In this document: one piece after another, positions 9,381 through 18,025 of the stretch
How positions within the stretch are numbered: position 1 is the first letter of the stretch
Layout of the letters: every line of letters begins with the position of its first letter
NCBI RefSeq assembly: GCF_009664975.1
Contig: NZ_WJXB01000007.1
Coordinates: 1-64,000, forward strand
DNA length: 64,000 nucleotides
Direction of reading: 5' to 3'
Source: Paenibacillus monticola
Lineage (GTDB): Bacteria > Bacillota > Bacilli > Paenibacillales > Paenibacillaceae
Notes under the pieces: model-generated
Databases searched by the model: none
Seen by the model: the letters and a program-made list of their open reading frames with translations, nothing else
What the model was told of the DNA's origin: nothing
Translations under genes and position numbers: made by a program

Positions 9381-11224
9381 AGGGACCCCTCCGGGATTGT
9401 AGTATCAGCTACATCCATGAGTTCCAGCTCTGTTAGCAGCTGTTCAAGCTCAGAAACATCGATTTGCTCTAGCTGATATTGCTCAATAGCCAGTGCAGTT
9501 TGTTCAATCGTTGGCACGGCATTGAAGATGATGTGTAGCGGAATATCCATGTCTAAATAGGTGCGGATACGGGATATAATTTGAACGCTCATTAACGATT
9601 GTCCGCCCAATTCGAAAAAGTTATCATGAATTCCGACCTGATCAAGCTTCAGGACCTCGCTCCATATTTCCCCCAGCACATTCTCCAGGCTACTTCTTGG
9701 TGCCGTGTACTCGATCTCTAGATTCGGTCTGCTATCTTCCATTGAGGGAAGACTATTCCGGTCAATTTTTCCGCTTGTCAAGACAGGGAATTCATCGAGG
9801 AACATAAATCTGGAAGGAAGCATGTACATCGGAAACTTGGTTAGTAGATAGTTACGGATCTGGCTGATATTAGGTCTAGGGAGGTTGGCGGATTTCAGAT
9901 AGGCGATGATGAGATTCTTCTCCTTGTTATATAGGACAACCGCTTCTTCAACCGCCGAATATTCGCGCAGCGCAAATTCCAGTTCTCCCAGTTCAATCCG
10001 AATGCCGGATACTTTGATCTGATGATCCTCCCGACTGAGCCACTCAAGATTTCCTTCGGAATCTTGCTGGCAAAGATCTCCTGTTCGATACAGAAATTCA
10101 CTGAAGCCGTCCGCAAAAGGATTCGCAATAAAGGAATGGTTTGTCAATTCAGGAGCATTCAAATAACCATTGGCCAATCCGACGCTTGAAATATACAGTT
10201 CACCTAACTGACCGCTAGCTACAGGTTGTAATTGATCATTAAGCAGATAGAGTGCTGTATTGGCAATGGGGTTGCCTAAATATACGGAAGTATCGCTCGG
10301 TTGGCAGGTATGCATCGTTGCACATACAGTGACTTCCGTGGGCCCGTAAGCATTGATGAAATTCAATTTGGGTGCCCAGTACTGTACTAGCTTAAGGGTG
10401 CAGGCTTCACCTGCGGTAATAAGTGTCAACAGATTAGGCAGTTCTTCATGCGGCAAAGTAGCCAGTACGGACGGGGTTAGTGTGACGATGGAAATTTCCT
10501 TCTCCTTCAGGATTTGCTGAAGCTTATCTCCCACTAGCAATCCGTCCTGCTGCAATAAAATGAGTGTGGCGCCAGCAATCAATGTCGTAAAGATCTCGGA
10601 GACCGAGGCATCAAAGGCAACCGAAGCATTCTGAAGCACTCGATCCCCAACACGAAGTTGAAATTTCTTAATTTGCTCTAGCACGAGATTGGGAATGCCC
10701 TGATGTGTGATCATGACGCCTTTTGGCTTGCCAGTCGATCCGGAGGTGTAGATGATATAAGCCAAGTCCGAAAGAATGATCGGGTATCTTGGGTTGTGAC
10801 AGGGCTGCGATTCAACAACTTCCCCAAACAGATCCAGAGATATACACTTGGTAGAGGATGTATGCTTTAATTCCATTAGCCGTTGTTCCAACAGCGAATG
10901 GGTCAGAATGATTACCGGATCGCATTCATCCAGCATATAGGCTAGTCGCTCATTTGGAAAGAGAGTGGATAGAGGGACGTATGCTGCCCCCGATTTTAAG
11001 ATCGCAATCATTGAAATGATCATTTCAGGGCGACTTTCCTGGAAAATACCGATCAATTGGCCCGGTCCAGCGCCATTGCTTCGTAAATAGGCGGCAAGTT
11101 GGTTTGCTTGTTCATTGGTTTCCCGGTAAGTATACAGCTGCTCTCCATATTCCAGGCATGGCCATTCGGGGTACTTTGCGGCGGTCTCTTCAAATAAGGC
11201 GATGATAGATACTGCTGATTTCAT
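9377..11224 (-). CDS. Stand-alone NRPS initiation module (A-PCP), probably tyrosine-type
   Basis: 615 residues: adenylation domain about 5-500 (YIIYTSGSTGKPKG, INAYGPTE, YRTGDL, IKVSGIRIELGE) and a carrier domain with LGGQS (Ser543). It has no condensation domain, so it should load the first residue. Aligning by eye with GrsA, the pocket reads D-A-S-T-I-A-A-V-C, almost the D-A-S-T-V-A-A-V-C code I remember for tyrosine (GrsA Phe has Trp at the third position). The ATG is preceded by GAGGAGGAAGAG. First gene of the operon, behind the promoter at 11477-11506. The carrier loop needs activation by a phosphopantetheinyl transferase such as the one at 1143-1859. Confidence 0.93.
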   Translation of the reverse strand: MKSAVSIIALFEETAAKYPEWPCLEYGEQLYTYRETNEQANQLAAYLRSNGAGPGQLIGIFQESRPEMIISMIAILKSGAAYVPLSTLFPNERLAYMLDECDPVIILTHSLLEQRLMELKHTSSTKCISLDLFGEVVESQPCHNPRYPIILSDLAYIIYTSGSTGKPKGVMITHQGIPNLVLEQIKKFQLRVGDRVLQNASVAFDASVSEIFTTLIAGATLILLQQDGLLVGDKLQQILKEKEISIVTLTPSVLATLPHEELPNLLTLITAGEACTLKLVQYWAPKLNFINAYGPTEVTVCATMHTCQPSDTSVYLGNPIANTALYLLNDQLQPVASGQLGELYISSVGLANGYLNAPELTNHSFIANPFADGFSEFLYRTGDLCQQDSEGNLEWLSREDHQIKVSGIRIELGELEFALREYSAVEEAVVLYNKEKNLIIAYLKSANLPRPNISQIRNYLLTKFPMYMLPSRFMFLDEFPVLTSGKIDRNSLPSMEDSRPNLEIEYTAPRSSLENVLGEIWSEVLKLDQVGIHDNFFELGGQSLMSVQIISRIRTYLDMDIPLHIIFNAVPTIEQTALAIEQYQLEQIDVSELEQLLTELELMDVADTTIPEGSL

Positions 11225-11350
11225 AATCTTCTCTTCCTCCTCGTTATATAAACTATATGAAAGAAAAAGCCGTTTATAGAAACGACTGAACTACCGGACC
11301 TACCAAATAGGTTGTTAGGAGAAGATTAGACCCCTCAAATACAGATTACA

Positions 11351-11363
11351 TTAAGCGCTTTCA
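11351..11363. promoter_or_regulatory. cre-like site in the NRPS operon leader
   Basis: TTAAGCGCTTTCA (minus strand TGAAAGCGCTTAA) matches most of the catabolite-responsive element TGAAAGCGCTTTCA bound by CcpA. It lies about 110 bases downstream of the predicted transcription start and 127 bases before the first NRPS start codon, where CcpA could block elongation. Match judged by eye only. Confidence 0.4.
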
Positions 11364-11449
11364 TGAAGGATCTGAACTGCGATTATTTCAACAGACTATG
11401 TGATTTGCAGGGAATAGAGTAGAGGAAGAGGGATAAATAATCAATTTGC

Positions 11450-11461
11450 GCAAACGTTTGC
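11450..11461. promoter_or_regulatory. LacI-family-type operator at the NRPS promoter
   Basis: GCAAACGTTTGC is a perfect 12-bp palindrome with the central CG typical of LacI/GalR-family operators. It sits about 9-20 bases downstream of the predicted start of the minus-strand promoter at 11477-11506, a classic repression position. No LacI-family gene is present in the window, so the regulator would be encoded elsewhere. Confidence 0.55.
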
Positions 11462-11476
11462 TTAACTTTTGGCATT

Positions 11477-11506
11477 ATTATAGCACATGAAATTCCCACA
11501 TGTAAA
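11477..11506 (-). promoter_or_regulatory. Sigma-A promoter of the NRPS operon
   Basis: On the minus strand TTTACA (11506-11501) and a perfect TATAAT (11482-11477) are separated by 18 bases. The predicted start near 11470 gives a leader of about 245 bases before the A-PCP gene. The leader carries the LacI-type palindrome and the cre-like site. Confidence 0.7.
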
Positions 11507-11625
11507 TAAATAGTAATTATGCTGCTATTTCTTCATCGAAGCTTGTGACAGTGGAACATTTGGGGTTGAGCTGTTCCTTTTGTTGATCTTTTTAATATTT
11601 GTTCACACATCACCCCAAAAAGACA

Positions 11626-11655
11626 TTTACAATATGCCCCCGGGGGGGATATATT
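11626..11655 (+). promoter_or_regulatory. Promoter of the P1B ATPase gene
   Basis: TTTACA (11626-11631) and TATATT (11650-11655) are spaced 18 bases apart. The spacer contains a CCCCC-GGGGG palindrome, which is striking in this moderate-GC sequence. The predicted start falls near 11662, inside the Fur/PerR-like box. Confidence 0.5.
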
Positions 11656-11656
11656 G

Positions 11657-11680
11657 TGATAATAGTTCTCAATCATTATA
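11657..11680. promoter_or_regulatory. Fur/PerR-like box overlapping the ATPase transcription start
   Basis: TGATAAT and ATCATTAT face each other across AGTTCTCA. Read on the minus strand, TATAATGATT matches one arm of the PerR/Fur 7-1-7 consensus and the other arm is imperfect. In B. subtilis the homologous iron-efflux ATPase gene is known to be controlled by PerR and Fur, so metal- or peroxide-responsive repression is a reasonable prediction. Confidence 0.5.
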
Positions 11681-11701
11681 GATAAATAAGGAGTGGGACA
11701 G

Positions 11702-13609
11702 ATGAGTGAGGTCGTCATTTCCAGTGAAAACAGAGGAAATACAATCGCTGAAATTTGGGAGAAGCATAGTGGCATGATCATTCCCACAACATGTCTCTTG
11801 ATGATCGGACTAGGCTGGATCACTGAGCGAAATGGGCTTGGGGTATGGAGCATTATTTGTTTCGTACTGGCTTATGTTGTTGGTGGATACCGGAAAGCCT
11901 GGGAAGGCATGGAGACCTTGATTAAGGAAAAAGATCTGGACGTAGATCTGCTTATGGTCGTTGCGGCCATCGGGGCAGCCAGTATCGGGTATTGGATGGA
12001 TGGAGCGGTGCTGATCTTCATCTTTTGTCTTAGCGGAGCTTTGGAGGATTACTCCATGGAGAAAACCAACCAGGACATTGCTTCTATTCTGAAATATCGC
12101 CCAGAGGAAGCCATGCGCTTAAGTGCAGGTATTGAAACCAAAGTGAAAGCCTCGGAGCTGGAAAAAGGGGATGTGGTGGTGGTTCGGCCTGGCGAGCGTA
12201 TTCCCTGTGACGGGATGATTCTGGAAGGAATCTCGGCAGTCGACCAAGCCTCCATTACCGGCGAGTCAATCCCTGTGGATAAAGCATCGAATGATCCTGT
12301 TTTTGCAGGAACGATGAATGGTCAGGGTGCTCTTCAGATCTTGGTTACCAAAGCAGCAGATGATACCTTATTGTCGCGGATTATACATATGGTGCAAGAA
12401 GCCAAAAACGAACTCCCGCCTAGCCAGCTATTCATTGAACGTTTTGAAGGGATCTATGCCAAAAGTGTGGTTGGATTGGCTGTGATGTTAATGATATTAC
12501 CTCCGTTTCTGTTCGGATGGACTTGGAAAGAGACCATTTACCGGGCCATGATCTTCCTCGTTGTCGCTTCTCCTTGTGCTTTGGTTTCCTCCATAATGCC
12601 TGCCATGCTCTCTGGCATTTCCAATGCGGCCCGCAAAGGCGTGTTATTCAAAGGGGGTGTCCATCTGGAGCAGATCGGCAACGTCAACGCTGTTGCTTTT
12701 GACAAAACAGGCACCCTCACCGAAGGCAAACCCACAGTAACCGATATCTTCACAGTAGAAGGAAAGTCAGAAGAAGATTTGCTGCGCCTCGCTGCCTCCC
12801 TTGAGCATCTCTCGGAGCACCCAATCGCCAAGGCCATCGTGGAAGCTGCGAATAAGCAGAACCTCACTCTTGAACAAGCGGCAACGATGCAGGCAGTAAC
12901 TGGAATGGGTGTCAGTGGCTCTGTAAATGGAAAGGAATGCCGAATTGGCAAAAGAGGACTGCTTCTCGGTCTCGTACTTGATGCGGATAAATTAAAGAAA
13001 GCGAAGCAATGGGAGTCCGAAGGGAAAACCGTAGTCTTTGTAGAATTGGAAGGTCAATTCGCCGGAATGATAGCCGTTCAGGATGTTTTGCGTACCCATG
13101 CCGTGGAGGCCATTCAACAGCTTAAGCTTATGGGCAAACATGTGGTGATGTTGACTGGAGATGCGAAGCTTACCGCAGAGGCGATTGGACGAGCCGCAGG
13201 GGTAGATGAGATTTATGCCGAGCTGATGCCTGATGAGAAGCTGCAGATCATTAAAAACATAACCAAGACGTACGGTAAAGTAGCCATGGTCGGTGATGGA
13301 GTTAATGATGCTCCGGCGCTGGCTGCAGCGTCCGTAGGGATTGCGATGGGAGCAGCCGGGACTGACGTAGCCCTGGAAACGGCAAACGTTGTGTTAATGA
13401 CCGACGATATCCTCAAGATTCCTTATGCGATCTCCCTGGGGGTACGTACAAGTAGGGTCATGAAGCAAAATATAACGTTTGCACTAGCAGTTATTCTGGT
13501 ATTGGTCATTTCAAATTTCTGGGGCGGACTAAATCTACCTTCCGGTGTGGTCAGTCATGAAGGCAGTACCCTGCTTGTTATCTTAAGCGGCCTGCGACTG
13601 TTGAGATAA
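11702..13609 (+). CDS. P1B-4-type metal-efflux ATPase, PfeT/ZosA-like
   Basis: 635 residues from the ATG at 11702 (AAGGAG 8 bases upstream; an in-frame GTG at 11693 is less likely). It pumps a divalent transition metal across the membrane using ATP. Signatures: the SPC metal-site motif in the sixth helix (290-292) that defines P1B-4 pumps, ITGES in the actuator domain, DKTGTLTEG with the phosphorylated Asp334, a nucleotide-binding HP (SEHPIAKA), and GDGVNDAPAL. No N-terminal heavy-metal-associated domain. Size and motif match the B. subtilis Fe(II) exporter PfeT (formerly ZosA, about 637 residues); cobalt or zinc export cannot be excluded. It is divergent from the NRPS operon. Confidence 0.9.
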   Translation: MSEVVISSENRGNTIAEIWEKHSGMIIPTTCLLMIGLGWITERNGLGVWSIICFVLAYVVGGYRKAWEGMETLIKEKDLDVDLLMVVAAIGAASIGYWMDGAVLIFIFCLSGALEDYSMEKTNQDIASILKYRPEEAMRLSAGIETKVKASELEKGDVVVVRPGERIPCDGMILEGISAVDQASITGESIPVDKASNDPVFAGTMNGQGALQILVTKAADDTLLSRIIHMVQEAKNELPPSQLFIERFEGIYAKSVVGLAVMLMILPPFLFGWTWKETIYRAMIFLVVASPCALVSSIMPAMLSGISNAARKGVLFKGGVHLEQIGNVNAVAFDKTGTLTEGKPTVTDIFTVEGKSEEDLLRLAASLEHLSEHPIAKAIVEAANKQNLTLEQAATMQAVTGMGVSGSVNGKECRIGKRGLLLGLVLDADKLKKAKQWESEGKTVVFVELEGQFAGMIAVQDVLRTHAVEAIQQLKLMGKHVVMLTGDAKLTAEAIGRAAGVDEIYAELMPDEKLQIIKNITKTYGKVAMVGDGVNDAPALAAASVGIAMGAAGTDVALETANVVLMTDDILKIPYAISLGVRTSRVMKQNITFALAVILVLVISNFWGGLNLPSGVVSHEGSTLLVILSGLRLLR

Positions 13610-13788
13610 GATGATGCAGGTATTGAAGGCCATATTCGCGCGTTAAATGTCACAGCTAACTCTCTGGAAATATGGTATTTTTGTCGAAAGTTTTTTTGAA
13701 AGATAAGAATTTATATGTTTCACATGAAAAATTATCCTTATCTTTGCTTTTGCAAATGTTACCTAGACCCAAATGAGGAGGCTTCGAA

Positions 13789-14133
13789 ATGATTACACAA
13801 GAAACGCTTGAAGGTTATTATGTTACGATCGGCAGATTGAAGCAGAAATATTTATCTGAGAAGTTTGAACAGGACCTGCCCACTTTCACATCACATACGG
13901 AAGCTGCCGATTGGTTTCGTAGCTTATTTGCGGATAGCTTCGTATTTGTAGAGCAGACTGATGCAGCCGGCACGGGCGTTTACTACCTCTATGACATAAT
14001 CCACGACAAAACCATATGGGAAGCGAGACAGAAGAGCTTAAGCGAAAAAGGCACGGCTTCTGGGCTGGGAATGTTACTCTGCACGCAAAGAGTCGATATT
14101 TACGAAGATGGTTCAGTGCAGTTAGCTTTCTAA
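13789..14133 (+). CDS. Conserved-looking hypothetical protein, 114 residues
   Basis: Soluble mixed alpha/beta protein with no signal peptide or membrane helix. I recognise no motif. GAGGAGG lies about 9 bases before the ATG and a good terminator follows at 14173-14204, so it is probably a genuine single-gene unit. The 179 bases between it and the ATPase hold no clear terminator. Confidence 0.6.
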   Translation: MITQETLEGYYVTIGRLKQKYLSEKFEQDLPTFTSHTEAADWFRSLFADSFVFVEQTDAAGTGVYYLYDIIHDKTIWEARQKSLSEKGTASGLGMLLCTQRVDIYEDGSVQLAF

Positions 14134-14172
14134 GCTGTAATTAATGGTATTAATAATGGCATTAATAACGTG

Positions 14173-14204
14173 AGAATCCTTAGGTGTTGAGGGTTCTTTT
14201 TTTT
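14173..14204 (+). terminator. Intrinsic terminator after the hypothetical gene
   Basis: AGAATCCT pairs with AGGGTTCT (one G-T pair) around a 9-base loop and is followed by a run of eight T. Confidence 0.85.
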
Positions 14205-14294
14205 ATGAATCAATAATTGAGGACATATGTCCTTCTCAAATTCCTGAATATATCCTTTAATAGTGGAGAGAGCTAAATAGAGGAGAGAGCAGCA

Positions 14295-14720
14295 ATGAAA
14301 GGGATTATCTTTGCGTTTATGGGCGGAGCTTGTATTACCTTGCAGGGTGTGGCTAATTCCCGGATAAGTCAAGACATTGGCATTTGGCAAGCGGCGACGA
14401 TTACCCAATTCACCGGATTTATTCTAGCCTTGGCTATTCTGCTGTTCGTACGCGACGGGAAAAGCCAAGGCTTTAAACAAGTGAAGCCGTTATACCTGAT
14501 TGGCGGAGCTTTTGGAGCGGTTATTATTTTCAGCGAAGTGACAGCTATTCACCAGATTGGGGTTACTTTTACGATATCCGCTTTGCTGATTGCCCAGCTA
14601 TGCCTGACTATTCTGATTGATATGAATGGTTGGTTTGGCGTGGTGAAACAGAAGATGAAGCTACCGCAATTCGCCGGTATTGGAATGATGATCGCGGGTG
14701 TACTGATATTGAAATTCTGA
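14295..14720 (+). CDS. DMT-superfamily DUF606 (YdcZ-like) membrane protein
   Basis: 141 residues with about five hydrophobic helices. It starts MKGIIFAFMGGACITLQGVANSRIS and ends with GIGMMIAGVLILKF, typical of the short DUF606 half-transporters, which usually occur as pairs. Its partner is the paralogue at 15244-15726; a decayed Crp/Fnr gene lies between them. The pair probably works as a heterodimer exporting an unknown small molecule. The ribosome site is GAGGAGAG upstream of the ATG. Confidence 0.8.
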   Translation: MKGIIFAFMGGACITLQGVANSRISQDIGIWQAATITQFTGFILALAILLFVRDGKSQGFKQVKPLYLIGGAFGAVIIFSEVTAIHQIGVTFTISALLIAQLCLTILIDMNGWFGVVKQKMKLPQFAGIGMMIAGVLILKF

Positions 14721-14722
14721 GT

Positions 14723-15195
14723 GTGGCACAGGTATTGTACGTGCTTGTTAAGGGGAAATTGAAGACTTATACTACCTCATCGGAAGGCAAAACCCTGATT
14801 CTTTCGTTCAAAACCCCGCTTGAGGTAATCAGAGATATTGAGTACGTCCACGGGACGGACATCATCTGCTGCAATTTTTACTAGAAATCATCACCTACAA
14901 GTTCTACCGTAAATCCACTTCCTTAAGCTTCAATTTGCTGTATCCGGTGGATGTACGATTGGCCAGTTATCTGCTGTCTGTCTCCTTCGATGAATCCGAT
15001 GCGTTATTTAAGGGGCAACTAAGTACATTCAGTCTAGTGGATGCAGCCAATTTAATTGGAACGAGCTATAGACATCTGAATCGAGTGATTCGAAAGTTCT
15101 GTGCAGAAGGCCTAATTGAGCGGAATAAGGGATACATTCTTGTTAAGGACAGGGAAGGGTTAAAGGTACTGGCAAGTCGGAATATATACGAATGA
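14723..15195 (+). pseudogene. Decayed Crp/Fnr-family regulator (YeiL-like)
   Basis: The first part reads VLYVLVKGKLKTYTTSSEGKTLILSF, the cyclic-nucleotide-binding fold. It then breaks near 14880, where the frame shifts to LLEIITYKFYRKS and continues to the C-terminal winged helix (STFSLVDAANLIGTSYRHLNRVIRKFCAEGLIE). The N-terminus and start codon are missing and part of the beta-roll is deleted. In related loci such a regulator sits between two DUF606 genes, as here. It is probably non-functional; a short C-terminal peptide from 14935 could still fold as a DNA-binding unit, but no good ribosome site precedes it. Confidence 0.75.
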
Positions 15196-15243
15196 ATTAT
15201 TTTTTATCATCAGAAGAAATCAGTCAAATGAGGTGTTACAGGG

Positions 15244-15726
15244 ATGTTTTTAGGACTATTATTGGCGCTTGCTGCCGGTTCGCTGGTCAGTATGCAGAAT
15301 ATTTTTAATACGAAAGTGAATGAACATACAGGGTCATGGGCAACCACCACATTGGTATTGGGCATGGGATTTGTGGCTTCATTGACCATCGGCCTACTCT
15401 TTGAAGGCAAACAGATGTTTACTTTGCAAAATATGCAGCCTTGGTACTGGATCAGCGGCTTAATCGGTGTAGGTGTGGTCATCTGTCTGGTGCAGGGGAC
15501 AAAGCTGCTTGGTCCTACTTATGCAATCTCTATCGTGCTGACGGCACAGCTAGCTTTTGCACTGTTATGGGACTCTTTAGGCTGGTTAGGACTGGAACAG
15601 GTCCCTTTTACGATCAACAAGCTGCTAGGTGTATTGGTTATTGTTGGGGGCATTGTTGTCTTTAAATTAGGGGGCAGACGTGAGTCGCAGAAGTCCAAGG
15701 AGGCAAGTGTTTTAGGGTTGGAATAA
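15244..15726 (+). CDS. Second DUF606 (YdcZ-like) DMT membrane protein
   Basis: 160 residues, five hydrophobic helices, with the family start FLGLLLALAAGSLVSMQNIFN and the GxxxGTKLLGPTYAIS loop. It has a short charged tail (GGRRESQKSKE). It pairs with the homologous gene at 14295-14720. The spacing to the decayed regulator is short, which suggests the three were once a single transcription unit. Confidence 0.8.
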   Translation: MFLGLLLALAAGSLVSMQNIFNTKVNEHTGSWATTTLVLGMGFVASLTIGLLFEGKQMFTLQNMQPWYWISGLIGVGVVICLVQGTKLLGPTYAISIVLTAQLAFALLWDSLGWLGLEQVPFTINKLLGVLVIVGGIVVFKLGGRRESQKSKEASVLGLE

Positions 15727-15735
15727 TTATTCTCC

Positions 15736-15765
15736 TTGACTTTTGAACGCCCAATTAAGTAGTAT
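15736..15765 (+). promoter_or_regulatory. Promoter of the thrS T-box leader
   Basis: TTGACT (15736-15741) and TAGTAT (15760-15765) are spaced 18 bases apart, just upstream of the T-box leader. Confidence 0.65.
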
Positions 15766-15771
15766 TAGACC

Positions 15772-16050
15772 CGTAACCTTATATAAGGCATTGACCAAAG
15801 ACATGATTTCCAGACACGAGCTGTCCAGAGAGAGAAGTTCAGGCTGCAAGCTTCTCCAGCTAACGATTGGAAGATTACCCCTTTGTAGCCGTGGCGTTGA
15901 ACCCGTAGATCTTTAGGATCACGGCTGTAAGCGACACCGACTTATCCCCGATATCGGATACCAATGAGGTCTTGCAACGTTGCAGGTCGAATTAGGGTGG
16001 AACCACGAGCTGAACGCACTCGTCCCTTTCTGGGATAGATGCGTTTTTTT
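15772..16050 (+). ncRNA. T-box riboswitch, threonine-specific
   Basis: The T-box core AGGGTGGAACCACG lies at 15994-16007. It is followed by a terminator in which ACGCA...TGCGT and TCCC...GGGA pair, with a T-run at 16044-16050. The upstream stem I region contains AGAGAG and a GGCTGCAAG-like distal-loop element. A plausible specifier codon ACC (Thr) is at 15877-15879. Uncharged tRNA-Thr should stabilise the antiterminator and let thrS be transcribed. The specifier was placed by eye, not by a covariance model. Confidence 0.92.
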
Positions 16051-16091
16051 GCGTTCAACAGTAACAACATTTGAGAAATGGAGGCTAAATC

Positions 16092-18014
16092 ATGGAGATC
16101 AAAGTAACAATGCCAGATGGAACAATTCGGGAGGTACTTCAAGGAACGACAATTTTAGAAGCAGCGGGTGCCATAAGTACGACACTCAAGAAAAGTGCTG
16201 TTGCGGGAAAAATAGATGGCAAATCTGTTGATCTTAATCAACCGATCTTACATGACAGCCATCTCGAAATTGTTACGCTGGACAGTAAAGAGGGCTTGGA
16301 AATATATAGACACAGTACAGCTCATATTATGGCTCAAGCCATCAAACGTATATATGGTCACGGGCAAGTAAAGCTCGGCATTGGACCAGTCATTGAAGAC
16401 GGCTTTTATTATGACATCGATATTGAGAAACCGCTCTCCAGTGATGATCTTGTCATAATTGAAAAAGAGATGGAGAAAGTCATCCAAGAGAATATTCCTT
16501 TTGTACGTCGAATGGTAGACCGTAATGAAGCGCTGAAGATATTTGCAGAACTGGAAGAACCCCTAAAGCTGGAACTGATTCACGGCTTACCGGAGGATGC
16601 TGAAATCACAATTTATGATCAAGGTGAATTCCTCGACCTCTGCCGTGGCCCACATCTTCCGTCGACAGGCCGGGTGAAAGCATTCAAACTCCTGAGTGTT
16701 GCAGGTGCTTACTGGCGTGGGGACTCGAATAATAAAATGCTGCAGCGAATTTATGGAACCTCTTTTCCGAAAAAAGCCCAGTTGGATGAACATCTGCATT
16801 TTCTGGAGGAAGCGAAGAAACGCGATCACCGCAAGCTTGGTAAAGAGCTGGAATTGTTCATGTTCTCAGAGGAAGCGCCCGGAATGCCTTTTTATCTGCC
16901 GAAGGCGATGACAATTCGTAATGAGCTCGAAAACTTTGTGCGTGAATTGCAAAGACAACGGGATTACAGTGAAGTTCGCACACCCCTGATGATGAATAAT
17001 CGGGTCTGGGAAAACTCTGGACATTGGGATCATTATAAAGACAATATGTACTTCACACAGGTAGACGATACGAAGTATGCGCTTAAACCTATGAATTGTC
17101 CGGGCCACATGCTCATTTTCAAAAACACACTGCACTCCTACCGTGAGCTGCCTATCCGCCTATCGGAATTTGGTCAGGTGCACCGCCATGAATTCTCCGG
17201 CGCTCTAAACGGGATGATGCGAGTACGTACCTTCTGCCAGGATGATGCACATCTATTCGTATTGCCTGAGCAGATTGAGGAAGAAAGTAGCCGGATCATT
17301 GACCTGATTGACTACGTATATCAAGTATTTGGTTTCAAATACAGGATTGAATTATCGACTCGGCCGGAGGATTTCATGGGTTCTGAGGAGCAATGGAACC
17401 ATGCCGAACAATCTTTACAGAATGTCTTGGATAAACGCGGGATGGAGTATCGTATCAATGCAGGCGATGGCGCCTTCTACGGTCCGAAGATCGACTTTCA
17501 CATTTTAGATGCGCTGAAGCGGAGTTGGCAGTGTGGCACGATTCAATTGGATTTCCAAATGCCGGAGAAGTTCGATCTTGCTTATATTGGCGAGGATGGT
17601 CTTAAACATCGGCCAGTTGTTATACATCGCGCTGTGTATGGATCGGTTGACCGGTTCATGGGAATTTTAACCGAGCATTTTGCCGGTGCTTTTCCACTGT
17701 GGTTGGCTCCCGTACATGCGAAGCTGTTACCTGTCTCAGAGAACTATATCGACTACGCCCTACAAGTGAAGAAAGCCTTGGAAGAAGCGGGGTTACGGGT
17801 CGAAGTGGATATACGAAATGAGAAGCTCGGCTACAAAATCCGTGAAGCCCAGCTGGAGAAAGTCCCATATATGCTCGTAATCGGTGAGAATGAGAAAAAT
17901 ACCGCGACTGTAGCCGTGAGAAAACGTGGAGCAGGAGATCTGGGGTCAACAAGCATCCAGGAGGTTATTGCGCAGATTAAGGGTGAGATTGTGCGTAAAG
18001 AGATTAATACGTAA
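16092..18014 (+). CDS. thrS: Threonyl-tRNA synthetase
   Basis: 640 residues, full length. It charges tRNA-Thr with threonine in the cytoplasm. Order: N-terminal TGS domain (VTMPDGTIREV), editing domain with HSTAHIMAQA and CRGPHLPSTG, class II catalytic core with MNCPGHMLIF, HRHEFSGALNGMMRVRTFCQDDAH and ALKRSWQCGTIQLDF, then the anticodon-binding domain ending near IREAQLEKVPYMLVIG. GGAG lies upstream of the ATG. Controlled by the T-box leader directly upstream; a long stem-loop follows the stop codon. Confidence 0.97.
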   Translation: MEIKVTMPDGTIREVLQGTTILEAAGAISTTLKKSAVAGKIDGKSVDLNQPILHDSHLEIVTLDSKEGLEIYRHSTAHIMAQAIKRIYGHGQVKLGIGPVIEDGFYYDIDIEKPLSSDDLVIIEKEMEKVIQENIPFVRRMVDRNEALKIFAELEEPLKLELIHGLPEDAEITIYDQGEFLDLCRGPHLPSTGRVKAFKLLSVAGAYWRGDSNNKMLQRIYGTSFPKKAQLDEHLHFLEEAKKRDHRKLGKELELFMFSEEAPGMPFYLPKAMTIRNELENFVRELQRQRDYSEVRTPLMMNNRVWENSGHWDHYKDNMYFTQVDDTKYALKPMNCPGHMLIFKNTLHSYRELPIRLSEFGQVHRHEFSGALNGMMRVRTFCQDDAHLFVLPEQIEEESSRIIDLIDYVYQVFGFKYRIELSTRPEDFMGSEEQWNHAEQSLQNVLDKRGMEYRINAGDGAFYGPKIDFHILDALKRSWQCGTIQLDFQMPEKFDLAYIGEDGLKHRPVVIHRAVYGSVDRFMGILTEHFAGAFPLWLAPVHAKLLPVSENYIDYALQVKKALEEAGLRVEVDIRNEKLGYKIREAQLEKVPYMLVIGENEKNTATVAVRKRGAGDLGSTSIQEVIAQIKGEIVRKEINT

Positions 18015-18025
18015 TAAGCATTAGT

